From the NCBI GenBank assembly GCA_029219245.1, contig JAQXTA010000005.1:62001-126000 (forward strand): a stretch of DNA of 64,000 bases. The letters are read 5' to 3'. Positions within the stretch are counted from its first letter, which is position 1, and each line of letters begins with the position of its first letter. A program made the translations under genes and the position numbers. A model generated the notes under the pieces. That model searched no databases and was not told the origin of the DNA. It was given only the letters and a program-made list of their open reading frames with translations. Source of the stretch: Lachnospiraceae bacterium (GTDB taxonomy: Bacteria; Bacillota; Clostridia; Lachnospirales; Lachnospiraceae). Below are positions 25,767 to 35,154 of the stretch, piece after piece.

Positions 25767-26768
25767 CTAGTTTATGGTTGTTCCTCCATACTCATAAGAA
25801 ACGGGGAGTAGCGTTAAAGTTGGCATAGGATAATTTTCTTCATCAAGAATCATATCAATACATTTTTTTGCAAGTTCAGGCAATGGCTGTCTTATTGTGG
25901 AAACAATATATTCTTCGGAAGGATAGAATTTTTTTGTACCATCAAATCCGATTACCTGTACATCAGACGGAACAGAATATCCTAACTCTTTGAGAGCATG
26001 AATAGCAATGCAAGCATGAAAATCTGTATTGGCAAAAATACCATCAAAATTTAATGTATGAGAATTTGTATTTTCGTGCTCCTTTATGAAGTTGCAGATT
26101 GCACTATGGCAATCTTCGGCATCTGTGGCATAAAGATAGACTGGTGATATTTCATTTTTTCGACATGCCTCTAAATACCCATCAAAACGTCTATCGGCTT
26201 CACCGGGAAAAGAAGAATGAAAACCTATAAACACAGGTGATTTGCAACCAAATTCTAAAAGTTTCTGAACGGCTAGCATACCACCCGCGTAATTATCGGA
26301 TGCAATCCTTGGAATCTGATGTTTTTCGAACTGTCGGTCAAAAGCAATCAGTGGGATATCATCCGGGACTCGATCGCTGATATCAGAGTAAGTAAGTGCA
26401 ATAATACCGTCAGTTTTGCTTTGAGAAGCTAACATTAAATAATCAAGCTCTTTTTCAGGAATACCGTTTGAACAACATAAAATAAGTTTGCGTCCGTGTG
26501 TATATGCCTGCTGTTCCACTTCATAAGCAAAGCTGGCATAAAAAGGCAGACTGAGAGAAGGAATTATAAGAGTTATTGTTTCAGTTTTTGATGTTTTTAA
26601 CCCTCTGGCATAAGTATTTACCTGATAGTTTAGTTTGTGGATGGCGGCCTCTACTTTATTTTTATAAGTTTCTCCTACAGGTATTCCGTTTATTACTTTT
26701 GAAACTGTTCCAAGGGCAACACCTGCTTCTTTGGCAACATCTTTCATTGTAGGTGTAGTTTTTTTCAT
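25767..26768 (-). CDS. LacI family repressor of the sucrose/fructan locus
   Basis: 333 aa from the ATG at 26768, which has GGAGG six bases upstream; the frame is open 27 codons further but with no ribosome site. N-terminal LacI HTH (TMKDVAKEAGVALGTVSKVIN), the YQVNTYARGLKTSKT hinge, and a periplasmic-binding-protein-like effector domain (TITLIIPSLSLPFYASF, GIFANTDFHACIAIHALKELG, VIGFDGTKKFYPSEEYIVSTIRQPL). It is divergent from the sugar genes. A perfect palindromic LacI-type operator lies in their promoter and a near copy in its own. Confidence 0.93.
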   Translation of the reverse strand: MKKTTPTMKDVAKEAGVALGTVSKVINGIPVGETYKNKVEAAIHKLNYQVNTYARGLKTSKTETITLIIPSLSLPFYASFAYEVEQQAYTHGRKLILCCSNGIPEKELDYLMLASQSKTDGIIALTYSDISDRVPDDIPLIAFDRQFEKHQIPRIASDNYAGGMLAVQKLLEFGCKSPVFIGFHSSFPGEADRRFDGYLEACRKNEISPVYLYATDAEDCHSAICNFIKEHENTNSHTLNFDGIFANTDFHACIAIHALKELGYSVPSDVQVIGFDGTKKFYPSEEYIVSTIRQPLPELAKKCIDMILDEENYPMPTLTLLPVSYEYGGTTIN

Positions 26769-26855
26769 TATTGTACCTCCGTTATAGTCTATATGTAAGT
26801 AATTGTCTTTAGAATAGAAAATTATATATCTTTTAGTAATATTATACATAAAATG

Positions 26856-26867
26856 TGTAACGTTTCA
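26856..26867. promoter_or_regulatory. Second LacI-type operator, imperfect
   Basis: TGTAACGTTTCA differs at one base from the core TGAAACGTTTCA of the site at 26985-27002. It sits about 90 bp upstream of the repressor start, suggesting autoregulation or looping. Confidence 0.5.
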
Positions 26868-26943
26868 TATGTAAAAGATGTACAAAAAGCATATATAAGA
26901 TATGTTTAAATGTAACAAAGTTGTGCAATTTGAAAATAAAATA

Positions 26944-26972
26944 TTGACTGCCGAATAAAAATGATATATTGT
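26944..26972 (+). promoter_or_regulatory. Promoter of the sugar locus
   Basis: TTGACT (26944-26949), 17-bp spacer, TATTGT (26967-26972). The overlapping TATATT gives a 15-bp spacer. The operator begins 13 bp beyond the -10, covering the transcription start. Confidence 0.55.
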
Positions 26973-26984
26973 AAAACCAACAGG

Positions 26985-27002
26985 ACGTGAAACGTTTCAC
27001 GT
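26985..27002. promoter_or_regulatory. LacI-family operator
   Basis: Perfect 18-bp palindrome ACGTGAAACGTTTCACGT with the central CG typical of LacI/CcpA-class sites. It lies between the -10 and the first codon, where a bound repressor would block transcription. Confidence 0.8.
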
Positions 27003-27024
27003 TACAAGAAAGGGGTAGCAGAAA

Positions 27025-27396
27025 ATGAAATCGGTAGCAAAAGAATTGAATGCAAATCGGGTTACAGTTAAGAAAAAAAAGCTTTGGAAACGAATGATAT
27101 CTTGCTGGGAATTGTATTTATTATTATTACCGGGAATTGTACTGACAATTGTGTATAAATATATTCCTATGTATGGGGTACAGATAGCTTTTCGAGATTA
27201 CAGCCCGGTATTGGGATTTTCTGGAAGTCCATGGGTGGGATTGAAGTGGTTTCAGAAATTCTTTTCAAACTATAAGAGTTGGGATATGATTCGGAATACA
27301 GTGCTTTTAAGCTTGTATACCATATTGTGGACATTTCCAATACCAATTATACTCTCATTGATTATGAATAAAAAAATAGTAATAGTAATTAGGTAA
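27025..27396 (+). pseudogene. Truncated sugar ABC transporter permease (LplB/UgpA type)
   Basis: 123 aa, against about 300 for the family. The kept part is the typical N-terminus: basic head, first TM helix (YLLLLPGIVLTIVYKYIPMYG), the QIAFRDYSPVLGFSGSPWVGL loop, and the start of the permease core (RNTVLLSLYTILWTFPIPIILSLIMN). It ends in an unrelated KKIVIVIR tail. The permease core and the second permease and binding-protein genes expected here are missing, and GH32 starts 5 bp after the stop. A deletion most likely removed them. The ribosome site (AAAGGGG) and promoter are intact. Confidence 0.88.
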
Positions 27397-27400
27397 CAGG

Positions 27401-28900
27401 ATGAGAGAGACTATGGAAAAACAGATTAAGATTAGCAGAAAATTGCAAAAGGCAAGAGAATATGAAGAATGTGCACTAAAAAAAGGCACGCCGATTCCTA
27501 AACAGGATTTTCATGTCTGTGTTCCGGTAGGATGGATGAACGATCCAAATGGATTTTCGGAATATAACGGGGAAAAGCATTTATTTTTTCAGTATCATCC
27601 ATATAATACGGCATGGGGTCCTATGCACTGGGGACATATGAAAACAACAGATTTTATTCGTTGGGAAAATATGCCGGTGGCGCTTGCTCCGGATAAAAAA
27701 TATGATGGGTTTGGCTGTTTTTCCGGAAGCGCTATAGAATGGAAAGGTAGACATGTACTGGCATATACCGGTGTAGAACGGCGGAAAGAAGAGGATGGTC
27801 AGTGCAAAGATTATCAGATGCAGTGTATCGCCATTGGAGACGGTGTTAATTATGAGAAGATAAAAGAAAATCCTGTAATTGCAGGAGACAAAATACCGGC
27901 TGGTGATAGTGTTTTTGATTTTCGAGATCCTAAAATCTGGGCTGATGGTGATACAATCTACATGGTTGTTGGAAATCGTTCTAAGGATGGCAGCGGACAA
28001 ATTTTGCTATATAAAACCACAGATTTAAAGAATTGGGAATTTGTTACAATTTTAGACAAATGCAATAACCGTTATGGAAAGATGTGGGAATGCCCGGATT
28101 TCTTCCGATTAGAAGGTGAAGACATATTGATTGTATCTCCACAGGAAATGGAGGCAAAGGGACTTGAGTTTCATGCAGGAGACGGTACAATCTATATTTT
28201 GGGCAGCTTTGAGAAAGAGAAAGCTGTATTTACGGAGAAGGCGATTCGACCGCTTGATATGGGGTTAGACTTTTATGCTCCTCAGACAATGCTTACTTCT
28301 GATGGAAGACGCATCATGATTGCGTGGTTGCAGGCATGGTGTGCAAGCTGGTTCGATGAGCATGATGGCTTCTGTGGCATGATGACATTACCAAGAGAAC
28401 TACATATGAAAAATGGTATTCTTTGCCAGAATCCGGTAAAAGAACTGGAGGCTTACTATCAGAACAGGGTAGAACTAAAAGATATTGTTCCGGGAGAGAC
28501 CTATAAAAAATATGATGAATTGAGCGGCAGAGTACAAAACTTGGATATTAAATTAGATGGCAAAGAGAACTATCAATTTGAAATACGCCTGGCGGTAGAT
28601 GAGAGTCATTATACGACAATTAAGTATGATAAGAAGGAACAGATACTTACATTTGATCGAAGCAACTCCGGATTTCGAAGAGATGCTGCGCATGAGAGGA
28701 GTATACGGGTATTGTCAAATGACAGTATTGTAAAACTGCGGATTGTTATGGACCGTTATTCAATAGAACTTTTTGTGAATGATGGAGAGCAGGCAATGAC
28801 ATCTGTGATACGTACTCCACTTGAGAGCAATGGTGTTTGTATGAAAACACAGGGAAATGTGAAGGTTAGTGTAATAAAGCACGATATATGCCTGCTGTAA
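27401..28900 (+). CDS. GH32 beta-fructosidase (sucrose or sucrose-6-phosphate hydrolase type)
   Basis: 499 aa (an ATG four codons in, at 27413, is also possible). Five-bladed propeller of GH32 with all three acidic residues: nucleophile D48 in GWMNDPNGF, transition-state stabiliser Asp in DFRDPKIW and acid/base Glu in WECPDFF, followed by the C-terminal beta-sandwich. There is no signal peptide, so it acts in the cytosol on imported sucrose, its phosphate or short fructans. No PTS gene is in the window and the ABC permease is broken, so the source of substrate is unclear. Confidence 0.92.
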   Translation: MRETMEKQIKISRKLQKAREYEECALKKGTPIPKQDFHVCVPVGWMNDPNGFSEYNGEKHLFFQYHPYNTAWGPMHWGHMKTTDFIRWENMPVALAPDKKYDGFGCFSGSAIEWKGRHVLAYTGVERRKEEDGQCKDYQMQCIAIGDGVNYEKIKENPVIAGDKIPAGDSVFDFRDPKIWADGDTIYMVVGNRSKDGSGQILLYKTTDLKNWEFVTILDKCNNRYGKMWECPDFFRLEGEDILIVSPQEMEAKGLEFHAGDGTIYILGSFEKEKAVFTEKAIRPLDMGLDFYAPQTMLTSDGRRIMIAWLQAWCASWFDEHDGFCGMMTLPRELHMKNGILCQNPVKELEAYYQNRVELKDIVPGETYKKYDELSGRVQNLDIKLDGKENYQFEIRLAVDESHYTTIKYDKKEQILTFDRSNSGFRRDAAHERSIRVLSNDSIVKLRIVMDRYSIELFVNDGEQAMTSVIRTPLESNGVCMKTQGNVKVSVIKHDICLL

Positions 28901-28909
28901 AGAGAAAAG

Positions 28910-28957
28910 AGCCAGAACGGAAGCGGCGGTATCGTTGTGGAAGTTCTGGCTTTTTTG
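28910..28957 (+). terminator. Terminator after GH32
   Basis: AGCCAGAAC (28910-28918) pairs with GTTCTGGCT (28943-28951), followed by TTTTTG. Transcription of the fructokinase cluster would need readthrough or its own promoter. Confidence 0.8.
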
Positions 28958-29002
28958 TAATTTGATAACATGAAATATGATTTGAATGGAGGTAAAAAAA
29001 TT

Positions 29003-29971
29003 ATGAATGAAAATAGAGTGGTTGCATTGGGAGAATTGTTGATTGACTTTACTGAGAATGGAATATCCGAACAGGGAAATCCGATATTAGAGGCAAATCC
29101 GGGAGGAGCGCCCTGCAATGTATTAGCAATGTTGACAAAACTGGGAGTGTCGACAGCTTTTATAGGTAAGGTTGGGAAAGATCAGTTTGGCAAAATGCTT
29201 AGACAAAAGATAGAGGCAATGGGAATTGATGCCCAATATTTATACGAAGATGAAAAAATCCATACGACACTTGCATTTGTACATACCTATGAGAATGGAG
29301 ATCGTGATTTCTCATTCTATCGGAATCCGGGAGCAGATATGATGCTTGCGGAGAATGAGATACCGGACAGTCTGATTCAGACTGCGGATATTTTTCACTT
29401 TGGAACTTTATCCATGACCCATGAGGGAGTTAGGAATGCAACAAAAAGAGCAGTTGAAGTAGCAAAAAAAGCAGGATGCTTAATATCCTTTGATCCAAAC
29501 CTACGCCCACCTCTGTGGGATAGCCTGGAAGAAGCAAAAGAACAGACTGCATATGGACTGGAACACTGTGATATTTTGAAAATATCCGATAATGAAGTAC
29601 AGTGGTTTACCGGGGAGGAAGACTATGATGAAGGAATACGGATGATTCAGGAAAAATATAAGATTCCATTGATTGTGTTATCCATGGGAAAAGAGGGAAG
29701 CCGCGCATATTATGAAAAATCACGTGTGGAGGAAAAACCATTTTTGCAGGAGAGAACGATTGAAACAACCGGCGCGGGAGATACCTTTGGAGCGTGTATT
29801 CTTAATTATGTGTTAGAGCATGGATTGGAACATTTGGCGAAAGAGCAGCTTTCAGAAATGCTAATCTTTGCAAATGCAGCAGCCTCCATTATCACAACAA
29901 GAAAAGGTGCACTTTGTGTGATGCCGGAGAAAGACGAAATACTTTCACTCATAAAGGAGAAACGAAGATGA
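29003..29971 (+). CDS. scrK: Fructokinase, PfkB family
   Basis: 322 aa from ATG 29003, with GGAGG 10 bases upstream. PfkB fold: N-terminal VALGELLIDFTENG, substrate lid NPGGAPCNVLAMLTKLG and C-terminal signature TTGAGDTFGACILNY with the catalytic Asp. Phosphorylates fructose released by the GH32 enzymes. Its stop overlaps the start of the second GH32 gene (ATGA), so the two are translationally coupled. Confidence 0.93.
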   Translation: MNENRVVALGELLIDFTENGISEQGNPILEANPGGAPCNVLAMLTKLGVSTAFIGKVGKDQFGKMLRQKIEAMGIDAQYLYEDEKIHTTLAFVHTYENGDRDFSFYRNPGADMMLAENEIPDSLIQTADIFHFGTLSMTHEGVRNATKRAVEVAKKAGCLISFDPNLRPPLWDSLEEAKEQTAYGLEHCDILKISDNEVQWFTGEEDYDEGIRMIQEKYKIPLIVLSMGKEGSRAYYEKSRVEEKPFLQERTIETTGAGDTFGACILNYVLEHGLEHLAKEQLSEMLIFANAAASIITTRKGALCVMPEKDEILSLIKEKRR

Positions 29972-31977
29972 GAAAAGACTATCAGGTGGAATTAAATGGA
30001 TACTCCAACTATATTATAGAAGAGGCATCTGAAGGCTTTGTAGATAATTTTACACTTACGATTGTCTGTACACCTTACACATATGAAACAGGTATCAGTG
30101 GAATCTTAAGTGATTTTTCTGCCTGTGAAAAAAAGGGCCTTATAGTCGGAGTGAAAAAGCGAGGGATTGTAAATGTAAAAATAGGGCTAGATAAACTCGT
30201 TTTTGAAATAGAAAGTCTGATGGAGCAAATCAAATTTCAAACAAAGAATATTTTTACAATCGCTTTTTGGGGAATAGCAGGCTGGTGTGATTTGTATGTA
30301 AATGGGGTGTTATCGAATCGAAAACAGTTTCCAAGGCATAGTAGAGTCTGGTTTTCACAGAAAGAATGTTATGTGGGGAAATATGTAGATGGAAAAGACT
30401 TTACAGAGAACGCCAGATGCGGAGTCTTTCATGGAAATTTGGATTATATCGAATTCACAAGGGAATATCAGGATTATAAACAGATAATAAGACTTCATAA
30501 TCAGGTGAATGAGCCGGAACGGAAGGAAATCAATCTCTATGAAACACAGGATTTTAGTGATGATATATATAGACCGGTTTATCATCTGATGCCACCCGGA
30601 AAGTGGATGAATGAACCCCATGCACCATTCTATTATAAAGGACGCTACCATATTTTTTATCAGGCAAATCCTCATGCACCGGTATGGGATAATCTTTGTT
30701 GGGGACATCTTGTTAGTAAAGATATGATAGGGTGGAAGGATGCAGGGATTGCTATGTATCCGGATAATGAGAAAATAGATATTGATGGCTGTTGGTCGGG
30801 AAGTGCTTGTATGGATGGTAATGGAAATCCCATACTCTTTTATACAGCTGGAAATAATAAGGAATTACCGAATCAGAGTGTTGCAATTGCGCGTCCTGAA
30901 AATAAGGATGATTTGGAATTAAGGAATTGGATAAAAGAAGGAGTTGTCTTACGCCAAAGCATTGGAAAAGGATTCCTCGGAGAATTTCGCGATCCGTTTG
31001 TATGGCGGAAGAATGATACATACTTTTGTTTGGTTGGAACCGGCGATGAAGATAATGGTGGAGGTAATGCTCTGGTCTATACCAGCAGTGACTTAAAAGA
31101 ATTTAACTGCTACGGATTCCTGACAGATTATGATTATGCGCAATGTGAAGAAGTTGGTCATGTGTGGGAACTACCGGTATTGCTGCCTTTAAATAATGAG
31201 GAAGGCGAGTATTGTTGTGATATTCTCCTGTTCTGTGCCTGTCAAATTGAAAAAGAAGTAGTGGAAACATATTATTTTCTTGGTCAATTTGATTACGAGA
31301 AAAAGAAATTCCATAAATTCCATGAATATCCGCGTCTGGTTGATTTGGGATATGGAACATTTACAGGACCAAGCGGATTTGTTACACCGGATGGAAGAAG
31401 TGTTGTCTTTACCATAGCACAGGGAAAAAGGCAGCCGGAGGAAGAGTACTGTTCGGGATGGGCACATAATGGAGGAATGCCGATTGAGCTTTGGGTAAAA
31501 GACGATATTTTGCGTATAGCACCAATATCTGAGATAAAGCACTATTTTTCAAAATGTATTATGTCAGAAGAAATACAAAGTGTGGATTTAGGAACACCCA
31601 TATTTCGGTCTGAAAATTTCTTAGAACACCACTTGAGTGTGATTTCGCAAGGCAGTTATCTGGAGCTGACCTTGGAATGGAAAGATGATGGGTATATCAT
31701 TTCATATAATCGACAGACAAAAGAATGGAAAGCATTATCCAAAAAGAACGCTGCTATGATAAGCAAGATCAGAAACGAAGAGGATCTTGTTGATATTGGC
31801 AAAGAAGACATAAAAATGGAATGCTTTATTGACCATTCCATGATAGAAATCTTTCTCAATGACAGAAAAGGTATGACACTGCGCAGTTATCCTTTCTGCG
31901 AAAGAAACAGAGTTTATGTGAAGACAGATGGAATAAGCAGTGTGTCTGTGTGGGAGTATGATAAAAATGCAGATTGA
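29968..31977 (+). CDS. GH32-type protein with N-terminal sandwich domain and WMNEP motif
   Basis: 669 aa, longer than usual. The first ~195 residues form a beta-rich LamG/concanavalin-like domain (SNYIIEEASEGFVDNF, FTIAFWGIAGWCDLYVNG). The GH32 propeller starts at ~205. The first motif is WMNEPHAP, with E216 where the nucleophile Asp normally sits; the RDP motif (GEFRDPFVW) and acid/base Glu (VWELPVLL) are present. It belongs to a divergent GH32 group, probably acting on fructans or fructose anhydrides; this is not certain. No signal peptide. The start at 29968 rests on the ATGA overlap with scrK. Confidence 0.85.
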   Translation: MRKDYQVELNGYSNYIIEEASEGFVDNFTLTIVCTPYTYETGISGILSDFSACEKKGLIVGVKKRGIVNVKIGLDKLVFEIESLMEQIKFQTKNIFTIAFWGIAGWCDLYVNGVLSNRKQFPRHSRVWFSQKECYVGKYVDGKDFTENARCGVFHGNLDYIEFTREYQDYKQIIRLHNQVNEPERKEINLYETQDFSDDIYRPVYHLMPPGKWMNEPHAPFYYKGRYHIFYQANPHAPVWDNLCWGHLVSKDMIGWKDAGIAMYPDNEKIDIDGCWSGSACMDGNGNPILFYTAGNNKELPNQSVAIARPENKDDLELRNWIKEGVVLRQSIGKGFLGEFRDPFVWRKNDTYFCLVGTGDEDNGGGNALVYTSSDLKEFNCYGFLTDYDYAQCEEVGHVWELPVLLPLNNEEGEYCCDILLFCACQIEKEVVETYYFLGQFDYEKKKFHKFHEYPRLVDLGYGTFTGPSGFVTPDGRSVVFTIAQGKRQPEEEYCSGWAHNGGMPIELWVKDDILRIAPISEIKHYFSKCIMSEEIQSVDLGTPIFRSENFLEHHLSVISQGSYLELTLEWKDDGYIISYNRQTKEWKALSKKNAAMISKIRNEEDLVDIGKEDIKMECFIDHSMIEIFLNDRKGMTLRSYPFCERNRVYVKTDGISSVSVWEYDKNAD

Positions 31978-33298
31978 CATGACGGTTGGAAAACCCGGAA
32001 AACTGATACTTGCTTTTATCAAACCTGTGATTGTGGGAAACATATTTCAGCAGCTTTACAGTATGGCAGATGCGGTAATTGTGGGACGGTGTCTGGGGGT
32101 AGAAGCATTGGCAGCAGTTGGCTCTACAGGAAATATAACAGGAATGATGTTGGGATTTTTGATAGGGTTTACAACAGGACTGACAATGTATGGTACACAG
32201 AAATTTGGTGCAAAGGATTGGATAGGTGTTAAAAAAAGTGCTGGAAATGGAATTGTGATCGCACTTTTAGTAACACTTTTGGGTACAGCCACAAGTATAG
32301 GATTGATAGATAAAATTTTACAGTGGATTAATACCCCGTCCGATATTTATTATTTATCAAGGGATTACCTTTTGGTTATGTGTTGTGGTTTTTTATTTAT
32401 GGTAGCGTACAATATGTGTGCAAGTCTTTTACGGTCTGTTGGAAACAGCAAAATGCCTCTTTTCTTTTTGGTGATTTCTTCTGTTTTAAATGTAGTAATG
32501 GATCTTGTGTTTATTGCAGTGTTTCATTGGGGAGTTATCGGTGCGGCTGCTGCGACAGTGCTGTCACAGGGAATTTCGGCGGGTCTGTGTATTATTTATA
32601 TTATAAAATATGTTCCCGTATTACACCTGACAAAAGAAAGCCTGAGATTGGACTGGAACGTTTTATCAAAGCAGTTGTCTATTGGAATACCAATGGCACT
32701 TCAATATTCAATCACAGCTATAGGATGTATTATTTTGCAAAGCGTTTTGAATATGTTTGGCTCTACAGCGATTGCAGCCTATACCGCTGCTGTTAAAATT
32801 GAATGTCTTGTGACCCAGCCCTATCCGGCATTAGGGGTAACAATGGCTGCTTATGCAGCTCAGAATAAGGGGAATCAAGATATAGAGCGAATACGCATAG
32901 GCGTGAAGAAGGGATTTCAATATTGCCTAATTTATTCAGTTGCTGCACTTGTTCTGGTAAATATGTTTTTGCCGTATCTTCTGCCAATGTTTATTTCCGG
33001 TAAGCAAATACATGATATATTAAGCTATGCGAAAATATTTACATGGATAGATAGCATATGCTATTTGCCACTTGGATGTATTTTCCTTTTCAGAGAAACG
33101 TTGCAGGGAAGCGGACATGCACTATTTCCAATGATTGGAGGAATCGTGGAAATGATTTGCAGGATTATTATTTCAATGATTGCATCAACACACCTAAGTT
33201 TCGAGTTTGTTTGTATAGCAAATGCTGGAACGTGGGTTATTACTGCGGTATATATTACTGTAGTTTATTGCCTTTATGTGAAGAGAGAAAAAATATAG
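31967..33298 (+). CDS. MATE family efflux transporter
   Basis: 443 aa with about 12 TM segments. The N-terminus MQIDMTVGKPGKL followed by IKPVIVGNIFQQLYSMADAVIVGR is typical of MatE proteins. The start overlaps the end of the GH32 gene by 11 bp; an ATG two codons earlier is possible. Cation-driven exporters of this family move drugs or metabolites, and the substrate cannot be read. Its position at the end of a sugar operon is odd and may reflect sugar export or simple co-transcription. Confidence 0.9.
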   Translation: MQIDMTVGKPGKLILAFIKPVIVGNIFQQLYSMADAVIVGRCLGVEALAAVGSTGNITGMMLGFLIGFTTGLTMYGTQKFGAKDWIGVKKSAGNGIVIALLVTLLGTATSIGLIDKILQWINTPSDIYYLSRDYLLVMCCGFLFMVAYNMCASLLRSVGNSKMPLFFLVISSVLNVVMDLVFIAVFHWGVIGAAAATVLSQGISAGLCIIYIIKYVPVLHLTKESLRLDWNVLSKQLSIGIPMALQYSITAIGCIILQSVLNMFGSTAIAAYTAAVKIECLVTQPYPALGVTMAAYAAQNKGNQDIERIRIGVKKGFQYCLIYSVAALVLVNMFLPYLLPMFISGKQIHDILSYAKIFTWIDSICYLPLGCIFLFRETLQGSGHALFPMIGGIVEMICRIIISMIASTHLSFEFVCIANAGTWVITAVYITVVYCLYVKREKI

Positions 33299-34123
33299 TA
33301 TATTATGAGAAGTACTGTTAAGGCAAGTAATAGACCTCTTCCAAATAGCAATTTATGACGGATATGCGGTAATGATTGAAGTGTGTTTACAGTAAATTGA
33401 TTTTGTCCGCACTTTGGCATATAATATCGTTGAAAAGTGAGTAGCTTTTGGTGCTGCAGAAAAATTGAAAGAACAGAGTATTAAAACCGGTAAGGATATA
33501 AACCTACACACTCGGGAGAAGAACGAGGAAAGTATTCCTGCTTCTGATTCTTGAAAATATATGAGAATGCAGTTGGCGGGAGCAACGTTTGATTTTAACA
33601 TTGGAGCAAGCGTATATTACGATAAGGCTGAGCGGGGCTTCAGAGCCCATGACACATTGGGACTTTATAAGAATAAGAGTGTTCGTGCTATCGGTAAGGT
33701 AATAGCCCGTATCACTGCTGTTGAAACAGAAAACGGGGTAAATTACAATGCGGAGTTTGGGGAATTGACTGAAGAACGGTTATTGAAAGTGCTATGTCCA
33801 ATGGGGATTCGCATGGGTATGATCTTAGAACAATTGAACATAGGTATTTCTTTGTAGAAAAGTTCTATGAAACAGATTTCAAAAAGATTACTCCACGAGC
33901 ACCTATGGGAACCAGAATCTTTGATCTGACCCAGGTCTTGGAAACGGAAGACATTCCTGATACAGAACAACTGGCAGAGATACGCAAGAACATAACCTGG
34001 ACTTAACGTGCCAGCTAATACGCCATTTACGAAATTTAGATTTTAGGAAAGCTAGCAGATACAATAGTAATTACACGCGGAGTAGAAAAGGAAAAACGTA
34101 AACAGACATTAGGAGAGGAAAAG
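33299..34123. pseudogene. Decayed gene of unknown family (readable part 33437-34006)
   Basis: 825 bp without an intact gene. A protein-like frame (AAEKLKEQSIKTGKDIN, HTREKNEESIPASDS) runs into a TGA at 33552, continues in frame as MRMQLAGATFDFNIGASVYY and RAHDTLGLYKNKSVRAIGKV, then shifts frame near 33780 into IESAMSNGDSHGYDLRTIEH and TPRAPMGTRIFDLTQVLE, ending at 34006. The parts join into one plausible protein of at least 185 residues, so this is a pseudogene with one nonsense mutation and one frameshift. I do not recognise the family. Confidence 0.65.
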
Positions 34124-34666
34124 ATGATATTAACGACGGAGAGATTAGTGCTTCGTCCATGGACGGAAGCGGATGCAAATAGTCTTTTTGAATATGCGAA
34201 GGATCCGGAGGTTGGACCAATTGCCGGATGGCCGCCTCATAAAAATGTGGATGAAAGTCTGGATGTTATCCGAAATGTTTTCAATGGAACCGAATGCTAT
34301 GCAATATGTGAAAAGGGAAATAAAAAAGCAATCGGTGCAGTAGAATTAAAAATGAATGGTCATACGGATATGACCGAAAGAGATGATGAGTGTGAGCTTG
34401 GTTACTGGCTCGGTAAACCCTTCTGGGGCAGAGGATATATGCCGGAGGCAGCCACAGAACTCATCCGACATGGCTTTGAGGACTTGGGAATGGAAACAAT
34501 CTGGTGCGGTTACTATGATGGAAACGAAAAGTCTAAAAGGGTTCAGGAGAAAATAGGATTTACTTATCATCATACTTGCGATGAGGTGCCGGTTCCTTTG
34601 TTGAATGAAATAAGAATAGGGCACACGAATTATATGACGAAGGAACAGTGGCTTAGGAGAAACTGA
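34124..34666 (+). CDS. GNAT acetyltransferase, RimJ/RimL type
   Basis: 180 aa. Starts with ILTTERLVLRPWTEADANSLFEYAKDPEVG, the common opening of Acetyltransf_3 proteins. The acetyl-CoA site follows in CELGYWLGKPFWGRGYMPEAATELIRHGF, and the C-terminal ENxxS-type element in GNEKSKRVQEKIGF. Substrate unknown (protein N-terminus, antibiotic or small molecule). The ribosome site AGGAGAGGAAAAG is strong. It is surrounded by decayed genes on both sides. Confidence 0.9.
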   Translation: MILTTERLVLRPWTEADANSLFEYAKDPEVGPIAGWPPHKNVDESLDVIRNVFNGTECYAICEKGNKKAIGAVELKMNGHTDMTERDDECELGYWLGKPFWGRGYMPEAATELIRHGFEDLGMETIWCGYYDGNEKSKRVQEKIGFTYHHTCDEVPVPLLNEIRIGHTNYMTKEQWLRRN

Positions 34667-35154
34667 ATTTATGAGCAAGACGAAAGAGAAGAAAATTGCA
34701 CGAATATAAACTAGAAAAATATGGCCGTTTGTGGTGGCGATTGTGGGTATTAGTAAATCAAGATACAAAGGACACTTTTTCCTATCGGTTTGAAGTAAAT
34801 GGCAAAGAAGAAATTTTCAAAATAGATAATGGAACTTCAGGGAATACCGGGCGAGTGGACACAGGAGCTTGATAAACCAATGAATGCTACAACTTCGGAG
34901 TTTCATCCGGGAGATGTGTTCAGTATCAGAGGGCATGTGTGGATATGTGTCGGAACTTGTGAAGACGGAAGTATCTTGATTTTGCACAGTACAGCGGCAG
35001 AGAGCAGAACGGGACAGCCGAGAGGGGAACCTGACGGGTGAAAATGGAGGTCTCAGTGATCCAGACAACTATAAGAAGATGTTACCGGAAGAAATTCTGA
35101 AAGACTTATTTGGGAATTAAATACTACATAGTCGGAAACAACGGAGGAATCGAA
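34667..35154. pseudogene. Gene debris, including a possible NlpC/P60-type remnant
   Basis: 488 bp. One frame (34696-34872) reads LHEYKLEKYGRLWWRLWVLV and continues to a stop. Another (34829-35041) reads TSEFHPGDVFSIRGHVWICV and DGSILILHSTAAESRTGQP, which resembles the C-terminal part of Lachnospiraceae NlpC/P60-like hydrolases (low confidence). A third ends at 35120 with KKMLPEEILKDLFGN. None has a convincing start and ribosome site. Confidence 0.45.
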
